From CBDCMJ01 sp965224325 (GTDB lineage Bacteria > Chloroflexota > Dehalococcoidia > Lucifugimonadales > UBA3495): a stretch of 64,000 bases of DNA. Positions 44,697-54,024 of this stretch are shown one piece after another. A model generated the notes under the pieces. The model was given only the letters and a program-made list of their open reading frames with translations, did no database searches and had not been told where the DNA came from. Both the position numbers and the translations under genes were made by a program. Within the stretch, counting starts at the first letter, position 1. Each line of letters starts with the position of its first letter. Location of the stretch: contig CBDCYT010000003.1 in assembly GCA_965224325.1 (NCBI GenBank), forward strand, positions 124,001-188,000, given 5' to 3'.

Positions 44697-46157
44697 ATGG
44701 CAGGGGCTTTAGAGCGGACGCGTAGCATGTTCGTTTGCCGGGAGTGCGGGCGGGAAAGCGCTAAATGGATGGGGTTTTGCCCATCCACCGCTTGCGGCTC
44801 CACTCTTCCCTTGCTGGAGGCGCCGGCAACAAAGCCAAATTCCTCTCGCTCTATTGGGATGGGAACGGGTGGGACGAGTGCGCCCATACAAGAGCTGGCC
44901 CAGGTCGGCTGGGAAACACACCCCAAGATAGAGACCTCTTCCCAGGAGCTTAACCGGGCGTTGGGTGGGGGCTTGATCGCGGGTTCGGTGGTGCTGCTAG
45001 CCGGTGAACCCGGAGTGGGCAAGTCGACTCTGCTTCTGCAAATCGCCCAATCGGCCTTAGGAAACGGCGGGCATAGCCTCTACGTTGGCGGTGAGGAGTC
45101 CCCGGAGCAGGTCAAGCTCAGGGCGCGGCGGCTGGGACTATCCGGAGAAGGTATCTTTTTGCTCTCTGAAACCAATGTCGACTTGGTGGTGGGTGCGTTG
45201 GAGGAACGACGGCCAGCGTTGGGCATAATAGACTCCATACAGACCCTCTATTGCGCGGAAACGGCGTCAAGTCCGGGAACCGTCACGCAAGTGCGGGAGG
45301 CCGGACTGAGGCTGATACGTTGGGCCAAGCAACGCCAAGTTCCCTTGATATTAGCGGGACATTTGACCAAGGACGGCTCAGTGGCTGGGCCCCGCGTGCT
45401 GGAGCATATGGTGGACGTGGTGGCCTATCTGGAGGCCCAAGAGTTCAGTGAATACCGCATCGTGCGCACCACCAAGAACCGGTTTGGCTCCACCAGCGAG
45501 GTGGGAGTTCTGTCAATGACAGACCAGGGTTTGGCCGACGTGCCGGACCCTTCGCGGGCCTTATTGGCGCAGCGGCTCGACCAGGCAGTGGGCACTGCCG
45601 TGGCGCCGGTCTTGGAGGGCAGCCGGTCCCTGCTGCTGGAAGTGCAAGCGTTGACGTCCCCCACCCAGTTGCCCGCGCCTCGCCGGGTAGCCAATGGGCT
45701 GGACCATAATCGCATAATTATGCTGAGTGCTGTGGCATCCCGCCGGGCCGGCCTGGATCTAGCGGGGCAAGACATCATAGTGAATGTCGCAGGAGGCTTC
45801 AAGATAAGCGAGCCCGCAGCCGACCTAGCGGTTACGCTTGCCCTTGCTTCCAGCTTCCGCAACGAAGCCCTTGACCGCAGACTGGCGGCTATCGGTGAGG
45901 TGGGGCTGAGCGGAGAGCTGCGGAATGTGTCTCAAGTCCAACGACGATTGGCGGAAGCTTCACGCCTGGGTTTCTCCCGCTGTGTCCTGCCTGAAACGGC
46001 TTTGGATGGCCTGCCGGAGATCCCAGGGATGGAACTGGTCCCGGTTAGGACGCTGCGCCAAGCGTTTAGGGCTGTCTTTGGCGGCGACCGTAGCCGTGGC
46101 GACGGTGTGGAACGGGACACGCCTTACGCCGACGCCAAAAGTGATAGGCGGTCCTAA
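44697..46157 (+). CDS. radA: DNA repair protein RadA/Sms
   Basis: A 486-aa RecA-like helicase acting on recombination branches. It has a cysteine-rich N-terminus (CRECG then CPSTACG), Walker A GEPGVGKST, the RadA signature KNRFG in RTTKNRFGST, and a C-terminal Lon-protease-like domain (NVAGGFKISEPAADLA). The second zinc half-site is C-x4-C where the family normally has C-x2-C, an oddity that may weaken zinc binding. An internal ATG at residue 11 is a possible alternative start. The stop overlaps the end of moaE by 4 bp on the opposite strand. Confidence 0.95.
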   Translation: MAGALERTRSMFVCRECGRESAKWMGFCPSTACGSTLPLLEAPATKPNSSRSIGMGTGGTSAPIQELAQVGWETHPKIETSSQELNRALGGGLIAGSVVLLAGEPGVGKSTLLLQIAQSALGNGGHSLYVGGEESPEQVKLRARRLGLSGEGIFLLSETNVDLVVGALEERRPALGIIDSIQTLYCAETASSPGTVTQVREAGLRLIRWAKQRQVPLILAGHLTKDGSVAGPRVLEHMVDVVAYLEAQEFSEYRIVRTTKNRFGSTSEVGVLSMTDQGLADVPDPSRALLAQRLDQAVGTAVAPVLEGSRSLLLEVQALTSPTQLPAPRRVANGLDHNRIIMLSAVASRRAGLDLAGQDIIVNVAGGFKISEPAADLAVTLALASSFRNEALDRRLAAIGEVGLSGELRNVSQVQRRLAEASRLGFSRCVLPETALDGLPEIPGMELVPVRTLRQAFRAVFGGDRSRGDGVERDTPYADAKSDRRS

Positions 46158-46618
46158 GCTTCGGGGCTGTGGACCGCGGCGGCGCTCTCCGGTTCGAATT
46201 CGTGGTCCTCGCAAGCGACCCAGCGGGAGCCGTCTTCGAACACCTCTTTCTTCCAGATAGGGACAATCTCCTTGACTCGATCAACGGCTTGGTGGCAGGC
46301 CAGAAAAGCCTCTTTACGATGCGGCGAGGCGACGGCTACAACCAGGCTGATTTCGCCGATGGGCACAATGCCTATCCGATGGGCGATGGCAATGTCTTCA
46401 ATCTGGAATTGTGCCTGAATCTCCTTCCTGATTTCCTCGATCTTGGTCAAGGCCATCTCTTCGAAGGCTTCATACTCCAGATTGAGCACCCGCTTACCCT
46501 GGAAATTGTTCCGGGTGGCGCCGAGAAAGGTTACCACCGCGCCGTTGGTGTCTTTTCGCACCTCAGCTGTTATATCCTCTGGGTTCAATGCAGAGTGGGA
46601 TAGCTGGACCAGCGGCAT
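46154..46618 (-). CDS. moaE: Molybdopterin synthase catalytic subunit MoaE
   Basis: Large subunit (154 aa) of molybdopterin synthase, which adds sulfur to precursor Z using MoaD. Diagnostic segments are FLGATRNNFQGK, the HRIGIVPIGE block, SPHRKEAF and the lysine pair in IPIWKKE. The start at 46618 follows GGAGGG (46626-46631) by 7 nt and overlaps none of MoaD. It lies directly downstream of moaD and completes the two-gene synthase unit. Confidence 0.95.
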   Translation of the reverse strand: MPLVQLSHSALNPEDITAEVRKDTNGAVVTFLGATRNNFQGKRVLNLEYEAFEEMALTKIEEIRKEIQAQFQIEDIAIAHRIGIVPIGEISLVVAVASPHRKEAFLACHQAVDRVKEIVPIWKKEVFEDGSRWVACEDHEFEPESAAAVHSPEA

Positions 46619-46622
46619 AGGT

Positions 46623-46868
46623 CTACCCTCCACTTACCGGCGGTATCAGGCAAACGTCGTCTCCTTGACGCAAGACCGTCTCCGGCTCGGCGTAATCGGC
46701 GTTTACTGCCACCACTATTTTAACTTCGGGAGGCGCGAGCATGGGGAATTGCCGGCGCATTTCCGAGGTCAGATCATTCACCGTCGCTCCCTCGGGCAAT
46801 TCCACGGAACAAGCATTGCGTTTCGCCCGCTCCCGGTATAGAGCAAAAAATCTTACTGTTAATTCCAT
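46623..46868 (-). CDS. moaD: Molybdopterin synthase sulfur carrier MoaD
   Basis: An 81-aa ubiquitin-fold sulfur carrier that ends in the required Gly-Gly, which is thiocarboxylated and inserted into MoaE. The gene stops 4 bp before the moaE start. The rest of the cofactor pathway is not in the window. Confidence 0.93.
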   Translation of the reverse strand: MELTVRFFALYRERAKRNACSVELPEGATVNDLTSEMRRQFPMLAPPEVKIVVAVNADYAEPETVLRQGDDVCLIPPVSGG

Positions 46869-46982
46869 CCAGCACCACGGGGATATAGTCCCAACTGCTA
46901 GTTGTTCCTGACCCGGACCTCAGCCTTGGGCTTCAAGACGCCGAACGTCCGTTATCTCTCAGGTCCGCCGGAAGGGCCGGGA

Positions 46983-47765
46983 TCAGTGCATCACCAGCCC
47001 GCCGTCTACGTTTAACGCTTGACCGGTGATGTTGCGCCCGCCCGGGCCCGACAGGAATACAGCCATGGCTGCGATGTCCTCAGGGTCGTTGGGCCGGCCA
47101 ATGGGAATCTGGGCGTTCCTTCTCGCCCGCAGCTCGTCCATTTCCACTCCCAGGGACTGGGAGCGGGTGACCAACGACTCCTCCGACATGGCGGTAATGG
47201 TCGAGCCTGGGCAGATAGCGTTGACGTTGATGTCGTGGCGGCCCAACTGGTGGGCCGCGATATAGGTCATGGCAATCACCGCCCCCTTGCTGGCGGCGTA
47301 TGCCGCGTTGGAAGTGCCCGAGTAACCTTTACCTGCGATGGAAGCAATGTTGATGATCCTTCCACCTTCGCCCCGCTTGATCAACTCTTGCGCCACTCGC
47401 TGCATGCAGAAGAACGCGCCTTTGGCGTTGACCCGGTGGATACGGTCCCAGTCCTCCTCTTGCACTTCCATGATGTCGAGGTAGCGGGTCACACCGGCGT
47501 TGTTTATCAGGACGTCAACTCGCCCGAAGCGGTCAACGGTCTGCTTCACCATTCGGTCAATATCATCTATATTGCCGACGTCGGCATGAAGCGGCAGGCT
47601 TTGCCGCCCTAGCTCCTGCACTCCTATGCCGGTGTCTTCCACCTCGGCGGCGTTAATATCGGCCACTGCGACATGAGCTCCCTCAACTGCTAACGCCAAG
47701 GAGATGGCCCGGCCCATGCCCCTCCCCGCGCCGGTAACCAGGGCTACTTTGTTTTCAAGGTTCAT
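46983..47765 (-). CDS. SDR-family oxidoreductase (3-oxoacyl reductase-like)
   Basis: A 260-aa short-chain dehydrogenase with TGAGRGMG at the N-terminus, NNAG, the IINIASIAG serine strand and a YAASK catalytic pair. It ends with a GQALNVDGG motif. Its ATG lies 4 bp after the stop of the TPR gene, so the two are probably translated together. Substrate is unknown, since FabG-like proteins cover many alcohols. Confidence 0.88.
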   Translation of the reverse strand: MNLENKVALVTGAGRGMGRAISLALAVEGAHVAVADINAAEVEDTGIGVQELGRQSLPLHADVGNIDDIDRMVKQTVDRFGRVDVLINNAGVTRYLDIMEVQEEDWDRIHRVNAKGAFFCMQRVAQELIKRGEGGRIINIASIAGKGYSGTSNAAYAASKGAVIAMTYIAAHQLGRHDINVNAICPGSTITAMSEESLVTRSQSLGVEMDELRARRNAQIPIGRPNDPEDIAAMAVFLSGPGGRNITGQALNVDGGLVMH

Positions 47766-47769
47766 CGGT

Positions 47770-49197
47770 TTATACCGTTTGTCCGGCTAGGCTGTCGAGG
47801 GCGTTTACTTCGGCAAAGTTTTGGTCCGCGTCCTGCCAGTAGGACTTAGCGGTGTCAAAATTGGCTTTGGCATCCTCTGCCCTGCCAGCGCCCGCCAGCG
47901 CCCGCCCTAGCCAGAACGTATCCCGGCCCGTCTCACGCTGGCGTAGCCGAGTGTTCAGCATATCTTCGGCTTTGTCAAATCTCTCGGCGCGCAAGTAGGC
48001 TTCGAGCAGGGTGTCTTCAAAAACCTCCCGCTGGGCGTGGCTGCCGCCGATTCGGGTAAGCTGGGGGACCACGGGCTCCATGTGTTCCACGGCGGCGGCA
48101 TATTCACCATGGGCGAACGCTTGAATGCCCTGCACCAGAGGCAACGTGGCTTCTTCCGTCGCCGGGCTGCCTTTCTCGGCGGCGTCCCTGAGCCCGTTCA
48201 CCAGCCTGTCCAAGCTGTCGTCATCACCTGCCACCGCAAACGCCAACGCCGCGTGGGCGTCTCTGAAAGCGGGGCCGGGACGTTCGGCCGCAGGCGCAGC
48301 TAGCGCTAGGAGTTCTTCCCAGGGCGCCGGCGGAGGATTATTGCCGTAAAGGTGCATTCGCCATATCAGTGACGCGCTATCCGCCAGTGACGCGTAGTTC
48401 TTGGCGGCCACCGCCGGTCGAATGTCGTTCTCGTAACGATTTAGCACTTCGCCGTAATGGCCGTTTGCCAAGTCAAACAGCGTTTGGTGCCAAGATAGAT
48501 GGACCCTGTATTGGGCTCTCCGGTCGAATCCCTCTATCCAACCGGACAGGAAATCCGATCCTTGATTGTGGTCGCCCTTTTCGAAGAAAACGTGGGCTAC
48601 CGAGTGGGCCGCGACGGCGTTGTCCGCTCGTAGGTCCAACGATCTCTCGGCAAGGCGAAGCCCTTCCTCGAAGAGACCGATCTCGTGATGCGCCCAAGCG
48701 TAGGTGCCCAAAAAGGCCCAGTCGTCGCCATAGGCGGGCTCAATGCTCTTTAGCAGATCGAAAAACACCGGTGGATAATTGGCCACTCCGACGCCACTGC
48801 ATCCAAGGATAAACAAGCGTTGCCCCAATCGCAGTAGGAAGGCGTCTCCCGGAAATTCTGCCATGTGTTCTCGCAGAAGGGCGTACGACTTGGTGTTTTC
48901 GCCGTAGACGAAGTGGGCAACCACCTCTATCTGCTGCCGCTCGCGGCGGGTGACACCAGCGGAAACCGAGCGGGCCCGGTCAGCGCTTTCCTTCGCTTCG
49001 GGCACGGCGACCCTGGTCATCAACAGGAAAGCCAGCCCGGCGTGGGCCAAGGCAAATCCCTCATCGGCTTCAATCGCCAGCTGGAACTTCTCCTCGGCGC
49101 CGTAATTCTGGGACAGGGCCAGGTCCAACCCTTCCACGTAGTGTTGATGAGCGGTGGGAGAGTTGGTCGTCACCGCGAGGCCGTAACGGTCATTCAT
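47770..49197 (-). CDS. TPR-repeat protein (TTC38-like)
   Basis: A 475-aa soluble protein of helical repeats. The N-terminal YGLAVTTNSPTAHQHYVEGLDLAL and the SLDLRADNAVAAHSVAHVFFE segment match the TTC38 family, whose function is unknown in bacteria. AGGAG lies before the ATG. It leads a two-gene unit with the SDR. It may act as a scaffold for protein contacts, but this is only the general role of TPR domains. Confidence 0.82.
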   Translation of the reverse strand: MNDRYGLAVTTNSPTAHQHYVEGLDLALSQNYGAEEKFQLAIEADEGFALAHAGLAFLLMTRVAVPEAKESADRARSVSAGVTRRERQQIEVVAHFVYGENTKSYALLREHMAEFPGDAFLLRLGQRLFILGCSGVGVANYPPVFFDLLKSIEPAYGDDWAFLGTYAWAHHEIGLFEEGLRLAERSLDLRADNAVAAHSVAHVFFEKGDHNQGSDFLSGWIEGFDRRAQYRVHLSWHQTLFDLANGHYGEVLNRYENDIRPAVAAKNYASLADSASLIWRMHLYGNNPPPAPWEELLALAAPAAERPGPAFRDAHAALAFAVAGDDDSLDRLVNGLRDAAEKGSPATEEATLPLVQGIQAFAHGEYAAAVEHMEPVVPQLTRIGGSHAQREVFEDTLLEAYLRAERFDKAEDMLNTRLRQRETGRDTFWLGRALAGAGRAEDAKANFDTAKSYWQDADQNFAEVNALDSLAGQTV

Positions 49198-49470
49198 AGT
49201 TGGTTGCTCCTATGGAGTTATATAACAGTGGGGAAACCAGTCTAGCATAATCCGTGTTTTCACCCCGGGACTGCACAAATTTGAGTGTAATCGAGGCCAT
49301 TTTATGCCGTCAAATCCCGAGTGGCTTGGGTTGCAGTCAGGCCGGAGGGCCTACGCCGCCCTAGACGGGAGTAGAGTTTTACACAATGTCGACGCTTTAC
49401 GAGTGGGCAGCGCGTCTCCGGGGCCGCTCGGGGCTACATCTTACCCAAGAGGGCCGTTGGACCAACTCGT
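49198..49470. other. Spacer upstream of the TPR gene
   Basis: About 270 bp between the TPR gene start and the end of the next minus-strand gene. No feature recognised. Confidence 0.35.
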
Positions 49471-50499
49471 CTATTTAAACTCTGGCATCACCTTCTCGGC
49501 CAGCAATCGGATCGAGTTAGCCACCTTGTCGTTTGGGTTCTGTCCTCCGTAGTTCACTTCCAACACTACCCCGGTTATACCCAACTGCTCCTGGTACTCG
49601 CGGATCCGGTCCGAAACAGCTTCGGGAGTGCCGTACATGAACTGGGTTCGGAGGATTTCCTCGTAGGGAACGGCAGCCATCGTCCGCATTCTGTCCGCTG
49701 CTTCCTGAGTAGCGGCAGTCTGGCTAAGCTCGGTGGCGCGGTATCGCAGTCCGTGCATGGTGCTGTCCTCCGGCTCGGAGGTGGCCTTGACGGGGTCATC
49801 GGCCACGTAAACTGGAATACGCAATGACACTTCGCCTGGGCCCGAATATCCCGCCTTTTGCCGGGCCTGGCGGTACAGCGTTAACCGCTCCCGAAGTTGG
49901 GGCGTCGGTGTGTTGGCGCTCACTAATATGGGATGTCCCAGCCCGCCGACGATGGAAAAGCTATCTTCACTGGCGACGGCGATCCGGGTGGGTGGATGAG
50001 GATGCTGGAATGGCTTGGGGACCACCGTCACGTCCCGATAAGCGTAGTATTCTCCTTCGTAGGAAAAACGGTCCTCCTTCCAAGCCGACATAATTACGCT
50101 CAACGCCTCATAAAATCGTTGCCGGCTCTCTGAGTAGGGAACGTTGTAACCCTGGTAATACTTGGTTAGCCCGCTGCGTCCCACTCCAAATTCGAATCGC
50201 CCCTTGCTGATGTGGTCCACCGTTGCGGCCTCTTCAGCCACTCGAAGCGGGTTGGTCAGGGGTAGGACCTGTACTGCCATGCCAATCCTAATTCTGGTAG
50301 TGCGGGCGGCCAAAGCGCTGCACAGCACCATGGGAGACGCCAGTACCGAGCGGTCGGGGCTGAAATGGTGTTCAGCCAGCCACACGGTGTCGATGCCCGA
50401 GTCTTCGGCATGGGACACTTGGGCGAAGGACTCGTCAAAGGCCTCCTGCTGGCTCATTCCTTGGCGAACATGAAAGTCTGTGAACATCCCGAAATCCAT
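49471..50499 (-). CDS. LLM-class flavin-dependent oxidoreductase
   Basis: Luciferase-like monooxygenase of 342 aa. MDFGMFTDFHV, the LAEHHFSPD loop, RIGMAVQVLPLTNPLRVAEE and GRFEFGVGRSG are typical of the alkanal-monooxygenase branch. The start at 50499 is chosen for GGGAGTG upstream and the family N-terminus, although the frame opens at 50583. It is 159 bp downstream of another LLM on the same strand, so the two probably form an operon of related but not identical enzymes. Confidence 0.86.
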   Translation of the reverse strand: MDFGMFTDFHVRQGMSQQEAFDESFAQVSHAEDSGIDTVWLAEHHFSPDRSVLASPMVLCSALAARTTRIRIGMAVQVLPLTNPLRVAEEAATVDHISKGRFEFGVGRSGLTKYYQGYNVPYSESRQRFYEALSVIMSAWKEDRFSYEGEYYAYRDVTVVPKPFQHPHPPTRIAVASEDSFSIVGGLGHPILVSANTPTPQLRERLTLYRQARQKAGYSGPGEVSLRIPVYVADDPVKATSEPEDSTMHGLRYRATELSQTAATQEAADRMRTMAAVPYEEILRTQFMYGTPEAVSDRIREYQEQLGITGVVLEVNYGGQNPNDKVANSIRLLAEKVMPEFK

Positions 50500-50658
50500 T
50501 ATCCACTCCCTGGGCCTTGGCCCGGCGTATTGCAGACCCGCGGCGGAACCCTTCTTGTTTTCCCGCATAGCCCCTGTCCACACTTGGGGATCAATGCGCT
50601 GGGCGGGCCTGCCATGGGTTTATACACCGGTCCATCTAAAGATTGACAAGGTTGATGC

Positions 50659-51744
50659 TCAGGACACCGGGACCTCTTGGAAATGGGGCATGACCTGGGT
50701 GGCAAATAGCTCGATGGAGCGCAATACCTTTTCCTGAGGAAGCCCGGGAAATCCGAAGGCGCCGAAAACGTGATTGATCCCCGCTGCCCGGGTTTCCTTG
50801 AGGCGTTCCACCACAACCTCCGGCGTGCCTCGAAGGGGGGGCAGCCCAGCGTGGCCCGGATCGTCACGCCGGTCGCGGTCTCGCTGCCGGTTAGCCCAGT
50901 GTTCGTAACCGGGAGGTATGTTTCCGTGGCTGTCCAACGGGAGGCCGATGGCGGCTCCGGTATTGCCTACCGAGGTGAGTACGCGGGAGGAAAAGTCCTC
51001 CAACCCCACCGGGTCTTGCTCAGCCTCTTCCATGGTCGGCGCCACGTAGATCGCCTTGGCCATCGGCGGGTCCAGGTGGGCATGAGGGTGGCCGAACTCC
51101 TCCATCTTCTGACGCCAAAGCTGTATGACCTGCGGGGCCTGTCCCAGGATGTCGGTGGGGCCACCGGCGATGACCTGTATCTGGCGACTGGCGGCATACT
51201 CAATGCTTGCCGGCGTTGTGCTTACGGCTTGGAAGAGGGGAGGATGGGGCTGTTGCAGAGGCTTGGGCAACACCCAAAGGTTGTCCACATTGGTGTACTT
51301 GCCATGATAGGTAAGCTTCTCTTCCGTCCAGGCCCTGGTGATCACTTCCACCGCCTCGTGGAAGCGCTCTCGGCTCTCGTTAATATCCACCCCTACGCCG
51401 TCGAACTCCTGGCGTTGATAACCGGAGCCAACGCCGAAGTCGAGACGGCCGCCGCTCAACACGTCCAACATCGCTGCTTCCTCAGCCACCAACACCGGGT
51501 TGTGAAGCGGGAGCACCACCACTGCCGTGCCGATGCGGACGTTTTTGGTACGGGCCGCCACCTGACCCAGGAAAGACCATACGCCGGAGACCAAACCGTG
51601 GCGAGAGAAGCGGTGCTCGCCCACCCACACCTCGTCCAACCCCAATTGGTCGGCTAGCTCAATCTGCTCCAAGGTTTCATACAAAGCCTGCTGTTGGGTG
51701 CGGCTCTCATGCCAAGGCACGATAGTAAAAAGGCCGAATTTCAT
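50659..51744 (-). CDS. LLM-class flavin-dependent oxidoreductase
   Basis: A 361-aa luciferase-like enzyme with MKFGLFTIVPWHES, the VGEHRFSRHG loop, IGTAVVVLPLHNPVLVAEE and GGRLDFGVGSGYQ. GGAGG precedes the ATG. It carries an insert around residues 255-290 (a charged RQRDRDRRDD stretch). It lies upstream of the 342-aa LLM. Substrates are unknown. Having two adjacent LLM genes with different substrate loops suggests attack on related compounds. Confidence 0.86.
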   Translation of the reverse strand: MKFGLFTIVPWHESRTQQQALYETLEQIELADQLGLDEVWVGEHRFSRHGLVSGVWSFLGQVAARTKNVRIGTAVVVLPLHNPVLVAEEAAMLDVLSGGRLDFGVGSGYQRQEFDGVGVDINESRERFHEAVEVITRAWTEEKLTYHGKYTNVDNLWVLPKPLQQPHPPLFQAVSTTPASIEYAASRQIQVIAGGPTDILGQAPQVIQLWRQKMEEFGHPHAHLDPPMAKAIYVAPTMEEAEQDPVGLEDFSSRVLTSVGNTGAAIGLPLDSHGNIPPGYEHWANRQRDRDRRDDPGHAGLPPLRGTPEVVVERLKETRAAGINHVFGAFGFPGLPQEKVLRSIELFATQVMPHFQEVPVS

Positions 51745-52148
51745 TCTGGCGCCTCCATCTGGGCTGACAACTCAATCCGGGGTAGCGTGGCCCCAGTACT
51801 TCGGTCAATCCCGCTTCCGACGTGTCTCGCGACCAGAGGCCGGACTGGCGGGGATATCACCGCCGCCCTAGCCCGGAGTAACTGCAATTTCACGGTTGAC
51901 TGAGGACTGGGTTTCGCGCCGGTCAGGGTAGTTGCGAAGCGTAACATGTCCAATTCCAACACCGGAAGCATACAACAACCCATAAACCGATTCAAGGACG
52001 GGGCTCACAAAAAACCTCTTCCAGGTGTGCCGTGGCAGCCCCGGGATGATATGTGAGCGGACCAGGCTTATACTCTCAGGGAGACGCTATGGTCCGGCGC
52101 GATGCCGGGGCTAAGCCCCCGGCGTAACTCCAACGAGGTCCTGAAGCT
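51745..52148. other. Divergent spacer upstream of the amidohydrolase
   Basis: About 400 bp between divergent genes. Promoters for both must be here. Nothing else is recognised. Confidence 0.35.
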
Positions 52149-53531
52149 ATGGCAGAATTAACCCTGAAGCTAGAGGGCGCCCGGTTCATCCTCACGGTGG
52201 ACCCCGAGCGCAGAATTATCCGCGATGGCTCAGTCCTGATAGAGGGGCAACGCATCACCATGGTGGGCAAGGCGTCCGAGCTTGCGGATGTGGAGGCCGA
52301 CAGGGTCATCGACGCCCGGGAAATGGTGATAACACCCGGGTTTTGCAATGGACACCTGCACGTCAGCTATGCTCACGCCACCAGGGGAATTTTCCCCGAT
52401 AACCTGGACCCCGCTGAGTACCTGGCCAGCGTTTTTTCGCTTCAGTCGGCCATGACTGAAGAAGAGGAATACTTGACTTCCCTTCTGGCCATTACCGAGG
52501 CGCTCAAGTACGGGACTACCTGCTTTCTCGATCCGGGTAGCACCAAGTTTCTGGATTCGTGCTTACAGGCCTACCAAGAGTCAGGCTGCCGCATCGTGGT
52601 GGGGGCGCAGGTGACAGATTTGCCCAACCCTCTTAATCTGCCCGTGTATACCCTGCCGGAAGCGGCCAATTTGATGGGGGAGACGGTGCGGACCTATGAC
52701 GGGCGCCTCCAAGGCCGGGTCCGCGCTTGGACTATGCCCTTTGCCGCCGACTACTGCACCAAGGAACTGCTAGCGGCCGCTAAAGACATTGCCGATCGGA
52801 ACGGTACGGGGATGACCTTGCACCAGGCCAATTCCCCGGCCAGCATAGATGCTCATCTGAGGCGGTACGGCAAACGTCCGGTGGAGTACCTGGAGCAAAT
52901 CGGCGTGCTGGGCGGCAACCTGTTGCTGGCCCACGTGACCGGTTTGGACCAGAGCGAGGTGGATTGCCTGGCCAGGTCTGGAACCAAGGCGGTGATGTGC
53001 CCCACCGCAGCTTTGAAGATGGGCCACGGAATCACGGCTAAGGGTATGTTGCCGGAGATGCTGGATAAAGGCGTTTGCGTGGGTTTGGGCACCGACGCCG
53101 GGAACAACTCCAACTTAATCGAGACCATGCGGTCTATGTACCTGATCACCGTCTTATTTAAAGACGCCAGGCAGACCACCGGCGTGGTGCCTGCGGAGAC
53201 CTCCTTGGAAATGGCAACGATTCAGGGCGCCAAAGCTTTGGGTCTCGATGCGGAAATCGGCTCCATAGAAGCGGGCAAAAAGGCGGACCTGGTGCTGTTC
53301 GACACCAAGCGACCCGAGTGGCGCACGATTTTCAACCCGGTGAACAACCTGGTGTATAACGCGGACGGGCGGAGCGTCCACACCGTCATTGTGGACGGTA
53401 GGGTGGTGGTGGAAGACCATAACCCGTTGTTCGTCGATGAGTGGCAGCTAATCCAAAGGGTCCAGAACGTGGGGGAACAAATGCTGCGCCGGACCGGCAC
53501 GTTCTTCCCTCAACGATGGCCCATAATTTAA
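52149..53531 (+). CDS. Amidohydrolase family protein (MtaD/TrzN-like)
   Basis: A 460-aa metal-dependent hydrolase of the cytosine-deaminase-like group. The HxH motif is in FCNGHLHVSY, further ligand histidines are in TLHQANS and LLAHVTG, and the catalytic Asp is in GTDAGNNSN. Relatives deaminate S-adenosylhomocysteine or 5'-methylthioadenosine, or hydrolyse chloro-s-triazines. I cannot choose among them. It ends in a C-terminal composite beta-sandwich, as usual. Confidence 0.86.
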   Translation: MAELTLKLEGARFILTVDPERRIIRDGSVLIEGQRITMVGKASELADVEADRVIDAREMVITPGFCNGHLHVSYAHATRGIFPDNLDPAEYLASVFSLQSAMTEEEEYLTSLLAITEALKYGTTCFLDPGSTKFLDSCLQAYQESGCRIVVGAQVTDLPNPLNLPVYTLPEAANLMGETVRTYDGRLQGRVRAWTMPFAADYCTKELLAAAKDIADRNGTGMTLHQANSPASIDAHLRRYGKRPVEYLEQIGVLGGNLLLAHVTGLDQSEVDCLARSGTKAVMCPTAALKMGHGITAKGMLPEMLDKGVCVGLGTDAGNNSNLIETMRSMYLITVLFKDARQTTGVVPAETSLEMATIQGAKALGLDAEIGSIEAGKKADLVLFDTKRPEWRTIFNPVNNLVYNADGRSVHTVIVDGRVVVEDHNPLFVDEWQLIQRVQNVGEQMLRRTGTFFPQRWPII

Positions 53532-53851
53532 GCGGGCCGGAAGGCAGACCTGTCTCCGGATGGGGTTCCCCGTTGCGAGATCACAACGAGCTTGTCTCAT
53601 AAAGCTGAGTCCTTCAGCATCCTACCTTTCTGGATTCCCGCTCCCCGATCGGGGTCGGGGACAAGCTTGGCGGGAATGACGAGTTATTGAGCCGCATTCA
53701 ATACTGGTTTAGGCGGTCAATAATAGTAACCCGTCAGGTTGCGTGCGCCCAAAATCGTGAGTGGAGACTTCTGGGACAGGCTGAATAAGCTTCACCCGCA
53801 GATCTGCGGTATGGGCTTGCCATAAATTAAGCGGGCCGGAGGGCAGACCTG
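53520..53851. repeat. 33-bp direct repeats flanking MITE copy D
   Basis: Segments 53520-53552 and 53819-53851 share ataa-t-taagcgggccgga-ggcagacctg with few changes. The first includes the amidohydrolase stop codon. The MITE sits between them. Confidence 0.7.
53588..53783 (-). mobile_element. MITE copy D
   Basis: A 196-bp copy with recognisable ends (GAGCTTGTCTCA and TGGGACAGGCTG, decayed on the right) and the long-form internal palindrome. No clear target duplication remains. Confidence 0.85.
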
Positions 53852-53876
53852 CTGCGCGGGCCCGCCTGGAAATGAA

Positions 53877-53906
53877 AGACGCACCCGGTACGTACCGGGT
53901 GCGTCT
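53877..53906. terminator. Perfect 30-bp palindrome, probable terminator
   Basis: AGACGCACCCGGTAC followed by its exact complement. It lies between the convergent amidohydrolase and NHL genes and could end both transcripts. Confidence 0.75.
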
Positions 53907-54024
53907 GTTCTTCGGGTCCAATTCTTCCGGGCTCATCCTGGGGAGCCAGCCTATCCAGACCAATCAGGCCTGACCTTGCCAAAGACGGCGTTGGCGGTCC
54001 GCGCCTTCGGTCTGCCAGCCAAGT

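Noticed and set aside
46185..46215. TpsiC-like ggttcgaattc as part of a tRNA gene
   Set aside because: It lies inside moaE codons and no cloverleaf can be built around it.
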